DNA of 5,966 bases from Bacteroidales bacterium. GTDB lineage: Bacteria; Bacteroidota; Bacteroidia; Bacteroidales; UBA7960. The notes beneath the pieces are model-generated. The model saw nothing but the letters and a program-made list of their open reading frames with translations. It ran no database searches and was not told the DNA's origin. Numbering within the stretch: position 1 is the stretch's first letter; each line of letters begins with the position of its first letter. The stretch is from positions 1 through 5,966 of the forward strand of contig SKNE01000146.1 of assembly GCA_007120675.1 (NCBI GenBank), read 5' to 3'. The translations under genes were made by a program, and so were the position numbers. Of this stretch, positions 1 to 4,660 are shown in pieces.

Positions 1-56
1 ATGGCCTGTAGTAAAAGCACCTGCAAAAAGCAAACAAATTGAGTTTTTACGAGCAT
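1..56 (-). CDS. Possible exported protein, N-terminal signal peptide only (partial)
   Basis: An open frame starts with ATG at 56 on the minus strand and runs off the left edge, giving only MLVKTQFVCFLQVLLLQA. This looks like the start of a Sec signal peptide: a short n-region with one lysine, then a hydrophobic core. A purine-rich AAGGA lies 4 nt before the ATG. It would be the next gene downstream of the alanine dehydrogenase, on the same strand and 65 bp away. The mature protein is not in the window, so no function can be given. A second minus-strand frame opening at 93 also stays open to the edge and has a weaker hydrophobic stretch (SICLLFAGAFTTG). Only one of the two can be the real start, and both could be chance because so few codons are visible. 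Confidence 0.3.
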   Translation of the reverse strand, partial: MLVKTQFVCFLQVLLLQA

Positions 57-108
57 TTGTCCTTGTTGCCAATGAGTCAAATAGATAAAGCATTTTGTTT
101 GCTTTTTG
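24..108. repeat. 15-bp perfect inverted repeat with 55-bp spacer
   Basis: The arm at 24-38 (CAAAAAGCAAACAAA) is the exact reverse complement of 94-108 (TTTGTTTGCTTTTTG). After one mismatch (39/93), two more pairs follow inwards. Shorter complementary words lie outside the arms: GCCTG at 4-8 with CAGGC at 118-122. The repeat sits just past the alanine dehydrogenase stop codon. A small local hairpin (AAAGCA 87-92 with TGCTTT 100-105) is nested in the right arm. Possible roles are a long-range mRNA 3' structure, a protein-binding dyad, or a degenerate mobile-element remnant. The arms are AT-rich and the spacer is long, so it is not a typical intrinsic terminator. The role is unknown. Confidence 0.5.
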
Positions 109-121
109 TGAATAATGCAGG

Positions 122-1342
122 CTAAAAGGCCGCCATCAGCAAATCAATGTCCTGGTAGGGCAGCTGGAAAAACTCTCCAATGTACTGGTTAGTAATCGTT
201 CCGTTGAACAGGTATACACCTTGTCGAACCCCCGGATCACGTTTGAGCATGTTTTCCGCTCCCCCCACTTCGCCAATATTCAGCAAAACCGGTGCAAAGA
301 AATTGCTGAAGGCGTAGGACGCCGTATTGGGCACCCTGGAGGCGATATTGGGCACACAATAGTGGGTGATCCCGAATTTCTGGAAAACGGGATCGCTATG
401 TGTGGTGATGGTGCTGGTCTCAAAGCAGCCCCCCTGGTCGATGCTGACGTCGACGATGACACTGCCTTTCTTCATGCGGCTTACCATCTCTTCGGTGACG
501 ATGACGGGGGTGCGGCCCCAGGAAGAGTGGACGGCTCCGATGGCCACATCCGCTGTTTTCAGGGCCTTCAACAAAAGTTTTGGTTGTATGATGCTGGCAA
601 ATACCCGAATACCCAGGTTGTTCTGCAGACGCCGCAGCTTGTAAACCGAAGGATCAAAAACCTTCACGCTGGCACCAAGTCCCATGGCGGCACGAACGGC
701 ATACTCCCCCACGGTGCCTGCCCCAATGATCACCACCTCTGACGGGGTTATCCCTGAGAGTCCCCCAAACATGCGTCCCTTGCCATAATCCTTATGGCTG
801 AGGTATTCCGAAGCAATCAGGATGGCGGTATTTCCCGCAATCTCACTCATGCTTCGCAGCAGGGGAAAGCTGTTGGCTTTGTCGCGAATGAACTCAAAGG
901 CGATGGCGGTCACCTTCCGGGCCATTAGTTTCCGGAAATAGGCCTGTTTTTGCGTGGGCAGTGCGACGGTGCTGAACAGCACCTGGCCGGGCCGGAGGTA
1001 TTCCAGTTCCTTGTCACTTAGCGGGGCGACCTTCAGGATGATGTCAGCCTTAAAGACCTCCCCGGCAGAATATACCAGCTCACAACCTGCCTCGGCGTAG
1101 TCCTTGTCCGGGAAGAAAGCATTGATCCCCGCCCTGGACTGCACCAGGATGGTATGACCGTTCTCGGTCAGGATGGCGGCCGCCTCGGGAGCCAGTGCCA
1201 GCCGGTTTTCGTCCAGGGTGGTTTCGGCAGGGATGCCAATAACCAGTTTGCCCTTCTTCTTTTTCACCTCCAGCATTTCTTCCTGGGGACTGAAATACCA
1301 GGATTTAGATGGGCCATGATAGCCACTACCGCCTTGTTCCAT
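122..1342 (-). CDS. ald: Alanine dehydrogenase (AlaDH/PNT family), Bacteroidota type
   Basis: Predicted cytoplasmic NAD-dependent L-alanine dehydrogenase, interconverting L-alanine and pyruvate plus ammonium. The 406-residue product has the two-lobed AlaDh/PNT layout. An N-terminal substrate lobe contains R47 and K104, equivalent to Arg15 and Lys75 of characterised enzymes. A Rossmann nucleotide-binding core follows, with GAGTVG at 207-212 and an acidic residue D230 ending the second strand, as expected for NAD. The VDVSIDQGGCFE block (297-308) holds the catalytic aspartate D302. The usual catalytic histidine (His96, in a LHLAA context) is replaced by A127 in VALPT, so activity rests on family membership. 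The protein has about 30 extra N-terminal residues compared with the roughly 370-residue classical enzymes. The PQEEMLE part of this extension is familiar from Bacteroidota homologues, which supports the start at 1342 over the internal Met23. No Shine-Dalgarno sequence is visible. It follows tsaE on the same strand, with a terminator in between. Confidence 0.88.
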   Translation of the reverse strand: MEQGGSGYHGPSKSWYFSPQEEMLEVKKKKGKLVIGIPAETTLDENRLALAPEAAAILTENGHTILVQSRAGINAFFPDKDYAEAGCELVYSAGEVFKADIILKVAPLSDKELEYLRPGQVLFSTVALPTQKQAYFRKLMARKVTAIAFEFIRDKANSFPLLRSMSEIAGNTAILIASEYLSHKDYGKGRMFGGLSGITPSEVVIIGAGTVGEYAVRAAMGLGASVKVFDPSVYKLRRLQNNLGIRVFASIIQPKLLLKALKTADVAIGAVHSSWGRTPVIVTEEMVSRMKKGSVIVDVSIDQGGCFETSTITTHSDPVFQKFGITHYCVPNIASRVPNTASYAFSNFFAPVLLNIGEVGGAENMLKRDPGVRQGVYLFNGTITNQYIGEFFQLPYQDIDLLMAAF

Positions 1343-1359
1343 GCTTGTTGTTTTGGTTC

Positions 1360-1388
1360 AAAAAATGAACGCCCTTCCGTGGCGTTCA
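1360..1388 (-). terminator. Intrinsic terminator overlapping the tsaE stop codon
   Basis: Read on the minus strand, TGAACGCC (1388-1381), a 7-nt loop, GGCGTTCA (1373-1366) and then six T residues (1365-1360) form a textbook rho-independent terminator with a perfect 8-bp stem. The first three bases of the stem are the tsaE stop codon TGA. It should end the porX-tsaE transcript. The end of the T-tract is only 17 nt from the ATG of the alanine dehydrogenase gene. A weaker alternative hairpin (GTTCA 1370-1366 with TGAAC 1360-1356) would use the 3' arm of the terminator and the bases after the T-tract. Confidence 0.82.
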
Positions 1389-1802
1389 GCTGCTGATCAG
1401 ACGTATGCCTTCCCGATCCTCCATATGCACCTTCAGACAGTCACCAGGCAATAACTCCTCTACCTTTTCCGGCCATTCAATGAAGCAATAATGACCGGAG
1501 TAAATGTATTCCTCAAAACCCAGGTCAAAGGCCTCATCGGGCTTTTTGATCCGGTAGAAGTCAAAGTGAAAGACCTGTCCCCCGCCTTCCATGACGTATT
1601 GGTTCACTATGGGGAAACTGGGACTGCTGACCCTGTCTGAAACCCCCAGCCTGTCACAAATGGCCTTGATGAAGGTGGTCTTCCCCACCCCCATGGCCCC
1701 GTAAAAAGCCATCACCCGGCTATTTGGCCTGGCAGATAACAAATGACCTGCTGCGCCGTCCAGGTCTTCAATACGCTCAACACGATATTCCAGTGCTTCC
1801 AT
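1386..1802 (-). CDS. tsaE: tRNA t6A37 threonylcarbamoyladenosine biosynthesis ATPase TsaE
   Basis: TsaE is the small P-loop ATPase that works with TsaD and TsaB to place threonylcarbamoyl on A37 of tRNAs reading ANN codons, in the cytoplasm. The product has 138 residues, slightly shorter than the roughly 150 usual. All family marks are present in order. The Walker A motif is GAMGVGKTT (35-43). The switch-like SSPSF (59-63) leads into VNQY. HFDFYR (79-84) carries the conserved aspartate D81. The IEWPEK block (108-113) has the E109-W110 pair characteristic of TsaE. The start at 1802 gives a natural N-terminus (MEALEYRVE). A second ATG four bases upstream is out of frame. The gene lies 78 bp downstream of porX on the same strand, so co-transcription is likely. 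I find no convincing promoter in that gap. The stop codon forms part of a terminator stem. Confidence 0.95.
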   Translation of the reverse strand: MEALEYRVERIEDLDGAAGHLLSARPNSRVMAFYGAMGVGKTTFIKAICDRLGVSDRVSSPSFPIVNQYVMEGGGQVFHFDFYRIKKPDEAFDLGFEEYIYSGHYCFIEWPEKVEELLPGDCLKVHMEDREGIRLISS

Positions 1803-1880
1803 TCATCGCTTTTAACAAGTCAGTGCACAATGCCGGTTGGGCTTTAATGCTCTAATTCCCAAGGGCAAACACCCCCTGCC

Positions 1881-3431
1881 CTACCTGGGCTGAAGGTAAA
1901 CAAAGGGGATCATCATCTCCTCCAGCGACACCCCACCGTGCTGGAAGGTGTCCCGGTAATAATTGACATAATAATTATAGTTGTTGGGGTAGGCGAAAAA
2001 CCGGTTTTCCAGCGCAAAGATGAAGTTGGCGCTCACATTGTCGCGGGGCAGGAATACATCGCCCGGATGTTTGACCTCAAAGACCTCACGCGGGTTGTAC
2101 TGGAGGTTTTTGCCCGTTTTGTACCTCAGGTTGGCGTTGGTGTTCTTGTCGCCCACCACTTTCGTGGGATGGTTTACCCTGATGGATCCATGGTCTGTGG
2201 TCAGGATGACCGGTATTTTTTTAGCGGCAAGCTGGCGAATGATATCCCACAAGGGGGAGTGCTCAAACCAGCTGAGTGTGAGGGAACGGTAGGCTGCTTC
2301 AGTTTCCGCCAGCTCTTTGATCACCTCCATCTCCGTCCTGGAGTGCGACAGCATGTCAACAAAATTATATACCAGCACATTCAATTTCTCACCGGTGTGA
2401 TCGCTCAGGCTGCCCAGCAGCTTCTTGCCTGCGTTGAGATTTAATATCTTGTGATAGTTAAAGGGGATCCCTCCTCCCAGGCGTTTGAGTTGTTCACCCA
2501 GCAATTCGGCCTCGTATTGGTTGCGTGGACCTTCCTCTGATTCCCTCACCCAGTATTGGGGGTAACGCTTCTGTATCTCACCCGGCATCAGGCCGGCAAA
2601 AAAGGCGTTGCGGGCGTATTGTGTGGCCGTGGGCAGTATGCTGCAAACAACCTCTTCCCTGGCCACACGGTACACCTCCTCCAGCCTGGGCTGGATCACC
2701 TTCCACTGATCGTAACGCAGGTTATCGATGATGATCAGAAAGGTGCTTTTGTTCTCTTTGATCAGCGGAAGGCACTTGTGGCGAAAAGTGGTATGGGACA
2801 ATGAGGGTCTGTTCTCTGTGTGCCCTTTAAGCCAGCCGTCATAGTTCTCTTCCACAAAGCGGCAAAACACATTGTTGGCCTCAGCCTTCTGCATCAGGAA
2901 AATCTCCCTCATGTTATCATCCTGCGACTTGCCCAGCTCCAGCTCCCAGTAAACCAGTCTGCGATAAATGTCGACCCACTCATCGAAACCCAGCGAAGCA
3001 GAGAGGCTCATGCCAATCTGCCTGAACTGTTGCTGATAGCCCATGGAGGTCTTTTCACTGATCAGCTTCCTGTTTTCCAGGTTTTTCTTCAGTGCCAGCA
3101 GAATCTGGTTGGGGTTCACCGGTTTAATCAGATAGTCAGAAATATTCGAGCCAATGGCCTCATTCATGATGGCCTCTTCTTCACTTTTGGTGATCATCAC
3201 AACGGGCAGGTTGGGGTACCTGCTTTTGATCCGTTCAAGGGTCTCAACGCCGGTAAGTCCCGGCATGTTCTCGTCAAGAAATATGATGTCAAAATGCTCA
3301 TCCTCTATCAGGTCCAGGGCTTCGCTGCCGCTGTTGCTTGTGCTCACATCGTAGCCCTTTTCACGCAAAAACAATATGTGTGGTTTCAGCAAATCAATCT
3401 CATCGTCGGCCCATAGAATGCGTGTGGTCAT
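1881..3431 (-). CDS. porX: PorX-type response regulator with C-terminal PglZ (alkaline phosphatase superfamily) domain
   Basis: PorX is the response regulator partnered with the histidine kinase PorY; in Porphyromonas and Flavobacterium it controls the type IX secretion system. Residues 1-120 form a complete receiver domain: acidic pair D9-D10, phospho-acceptor D53 in FLDENMPG, T81 and K103 in LIKP. A helical linker (about 120-225) follows. The PglZ domain (about 228-516) carries the metal-binding and nucleophile pattern of the alkaline phosphatase superfamily: D236 in IIIDNLRYDQW, T268/T270 in LPTATQYARN, D359 and H363 in YNFVDMLSH, D413-H414 in LTTDHGS, and H498 in FQHGG. All key positions are intact, so both phosphorylation and phosphodiesterase or phosphatase activity are plausible. 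The total of 516 residues is normal for PorX. The gene is first in the leftward unit, upstream of tsaE, and divergent from lpxD. Reported activity on oligonucleotide-type phosphodiesters belongs to homologues, not to this sequence. The kinase and secretion genes are not in the window. Confidence 0.93.
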   Translation of the reverse strand: MTTRILWADDEIDLLKPHILFLREKGYDVSTSNSGSEALDLIEDEHFDIIFLDENMPGLTGVETLERIKSRYPNLPVVMITKSEEEAIMNEAIGSNISDYLIKPVNPNQILLALKKNLENRKLISEKTSMGYQQQFRQIGMSLSASLGFDEWVDIYRRLVYWELELGKSQDDNMREIFLMQKAEANNVFCRFVEENYDGWLKGHTENRPSLSHTTFRHKCLPLIKENKSTFLIIIDNLRYDQWKVIQPRLEEVYRVAREEVVCSILPTATQYARNAFFAGLMPGEIQKRYPQYWVRESEEGPRNQYEAELLGEQLKRLGGGIPFNYHKILNLNAGKKLLGSLSDHTGEKLNVLVYNFVDMLSHSRTEMEVIKELAETEAAYRSLTLSWFEHSPLWDIIRQLAAKKIPVILTTDHGSIRVNHPTKVVGDKNTNANLRYKTGKNLQYNPREVFEVKHPGDVFLPRDNVSANFIFALENRFFAYPNNYNYYVNYYRDTFQHGGVSLEEMMIPFVYLQPR

Positions 3432-3458
3432 AATATTTACAGGAGTTTACGTTATCAA

Positions 3459-3466
3459 CAAATGTA
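3459..3466 (-). promoter_or_regulatory. Candidate -7 box for porX (TACATTTG)
   Basis: On the minus strand TACATTTG matches the Bacteroidota -7 consensus TAnnTTTG exactly. It lies 27 bp before the porX ATG, which would give a leader of about 20 nt. No good TTG/TTTG element is found 19-21 bp upstream, so support rests on the -7 box alone. A second exact match, TATTTTTG, lies further upstream at 3517-3510, also without a clear -33 element. The 3459-3466 box overlaps the left arm of a dyad at 3464-3496. Confidence 0.4.
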
Positions 3467-3496
3467 ACCAAAAAAGACGACTTTTATTTTGGTCAC
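3464..3496. repeat. Imperfect dyad in the porX-lpxD intergenic region (possible operator)
   Basis: The arms GTAACCAAAA (3464-3473) and TTTTGGTCAC (3487-3496) are complementary at 9 of 10 positions and are separated by 13 bp. The dyad overlaps the best porX -7 candidate and sits between the divergent genes. This is a common place for a regulator site, but the core is A/T-rich and a chance match is possible. No regulator can be named from the sequence. Confidence 0.35.
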
Positions 3497-3550
3497 TACC
3501 CAAAAAGTACAAAAATATAGCGCCTTACAGGCAGCCGGGCAGGAAAACTT

Positions 3551-3582
3551 TTTGGCCATATAGGCAAATATTGGTAACTTGC
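3551..3582 (+). promoter_or_regulatory. Candidate lpxD promoter (TTTG, 20 bp, TAACTTGC)
   Basis: TTTG at 3551-3554 is followed after a 20-bp spacer by TAACTTGC at 3575-3582. The spacing fits the Bacteroidota primary sigma factor pattern (TTTG, about 19-21 bp, TAnnTTTG). The -7 box keeps TA and TT but departs from consensus at the last two bases. Transcription would begin around 3587-3590, leaving a leader of about 22 nt before the lpxD ATG. No other promoter is needed for lpxC/fabZ, which follows within 15 bp. Confidence 0.42.
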
Positions 3583-3610
3583 GGCCCCAATTAACACAAG
3601 ATATACGTGA

Positions 3611-4645
3611 ATGGAATATTCAGCCAGTGAGATTGCTGCGTTCCTGAAGGGAGAACTTGAGGGAGATCCGGCAGTCAGGGTGTCACAAATTGCCAAGATA
3701 GAGGAGGCCACGGAGGGAACGATGACATTTTTGGCCAATCCTGCTTATACGCCCCATATTTATACCACACAAGCGTCCATCATCCTTGTCAGAAACGATT
3801 TTCAGCCCGAGAAGCCCCTGGAGGGCACGCTTATCCGGGTTGACGATCCTTACGGGGCCCTTGCCCGGCTTCTGGAGCTATACCAGAAAAGCCTGCCGGA
3901 AAAAAAGGGGATCTCAAAGCTGGCCTTCATTTCACCCAAGACCACCCCGGGTGAACATGCCTACATTGGCGAGTTTGCATACATCGGGGACCGGGTAATC
4001 ATGGGGAAAAACGTTAAAATCTATCCTCATGTTTACATCGGGGACGGGGTGCACATAGGGGACGACACCATCCTGTACAGTGGGGTCCGCATATACGACA
4101 ACTGCCATATCGGCGCAGACTGCACCCTGCATGCCAATGCAGTGATTGGCGCAGATGGCTTTGGTTTTGCCCCGCAGGATGACAACCATTACAAAAAAGT
4201 GGCCCAGATCGGTAATGTGGTCATTGAGGACAGGGTGGAGATAGGTGCCGGGACAACCATTGACAGAGCTACCCTGGGTTCTACACGGATCAAAAGAGGG
4301 GTTAAGCTTGATAACCTGATACAGATCGGACACAATGTGGTGATCGGCGAGAACACCGTGATGGCTGCCCAGTGCGGGGTGGCCGGATCATCCAAGATCG
4401 GCAGGAACTGCATGATTGGCGGACAGGCTGGGATCAGCGGGCACCTGACCATCGGTGATGAGGTGAAAATGGCTGCCCAGGCAGGCGTTCCAAGTCACGT
4501 AAAAGACGGCCAGGTCATTATGGGCTCGCCGGCCATGGAAGCATCCCAGTACAGGAAGTCATTCATCTATTTTCGAAATTTTGAAAAACTCGTAAAGCGC
4601 ATTGATGAGCTTGAAAAAGAACTGAAGAAGTTGCAGGCCGAGTGA
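3611..4645 (+). CDS. lpxD: UDP-3-O-(3-hydroxyacyl)glucosamine N-acyltransferase LpxD
   Basis: LpxD is the third acyl-transfer-stage enzyme of the lipid A pathway. It moves a 3-hydroxyacyl chain from acyl-ACP to the 2-amino group of UDP-3-O-acylglucosamine at the cytoplasmic face of the inner membrane, as a homotrimer. The 344 residues match the usual length. The N-terminal uridine-binding domain (about 1-100) contains the family's TFLANPAY segment (39-46). A left-handed beta-helix of hexapeptide repeats (about 105-310) follows, with repeated IG-x-x-x/V turns and the LpxD signature GADGFGFAP (180-188). The catalytic histidine is H241 in IQIGHNVVIG, equivalent to His239 of E. coli. The C-terminus (about 322-344) is a charged amphipathic helix. 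The ATG at 3611 gives the expected N-terminus; no Shine-Dalgarno sequence is visible. It heads a lipid A unit with lpxC/fabZ 15 bp downstream, ending in tandem stops TGA TAG. Confidence 0.97.
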   Translation: MEYSASEIAAFLKGELEGDPAVRVSQIAKIEEATEGTMTFLANPAYTPHIYTTQASIILVRNDFQPEKPLEGTLIRVDDPYGALARLLELYQKSLPEKKGISKLAFISPKTTPGEHAYIGEFAYIGDRVIMGKNVKIYPHVYIGDGVHIGDDTILYSGVRIYDNCHIGADCTLHANAVIGADGFGFAPQDDNHYKKVAQIGNVVIEDRVEIGAGTTIDRATLGSTRIKRGVKLDNLIQIGHNVVIGENTVMAAQCGVAGSSKIGRNCMIGGQAGISGHLTIGDEVKMAAQAGVPSHVKDGQVIMGSPAMEASQYRKSFIYFRNFEKLVKRIDELEKELKKLQAE

Positions 4646-4646
4646 T

Positions 4647-4651
4647 AGGAG
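4647..4651 (+). promoter_or_regulatory. Shine-Dalgarno sequence of lpxC/fabZ
   Basis: AGGAG ends 9 nt before the ATG at 4661 and fixes that start. It stands out because the other complete genes here have no recognisable Shine-Dalgarno motif, as is usual in Bacteroidota. It lies in the 15-bp lpxD-lpxC gap, right after the lpxD stop, so translational coupling is likely. Confidence 0.65.
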
Positions 4652-4660
4652 TGGGATACA

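Noticed and set aside
1..42. Plus-strand ATG opening the window, 13 codons to a TGA
   Set aside because: It is too short, has no upstream context, and is opposite the putative signal-peptide frame. It could at most be the tail of a gene outside the window.
87..107. Plus-strand hairpin AAAGCA/TGCTTT running into five Ts, terminator-like
   Set aside because: The stem has only two G-C pairs, and no plus-strand gene lies upstream that it could terminate.
221..742. Long plus-strand open frame opposite the alanine dehydrogenase gene
   Set aside because: It lies wholly antisense to a gene with clear family motifs, its product has no recognisable domain, and its composition fits a shadow frame.
1862..1882. 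6-bp hairpin (AGGGCA/TGCCCT) at the end of porX
   Set aside because: On the minus strand it is not followed by a T-tract, the loop is 9 nt, and the downstream tsaE appears co-transcribed, so it is not a convincing terminator.
1938..2444. Plus-strand frame of 168 codons opposite the PglZ domain
   Set aside because: It is a shadow of the conserved PglZ coding sequence, with no domain or start signal of its own.
2820..3416. Plus-strand frame of 198 codons opposite porX
   Set aside because: It is antisense to the receiver domain and linker of porX, which carry all expected residues. Nothing in the product resembles a known protein.
3496..3738. Minus-strand frame of 80 codons reaching from lpxD into the intergenic region
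   Set aside because: It overlaps the lpxD N-terminus antisense and would cover the lpxD promoter candidate. The product is unremarkable.
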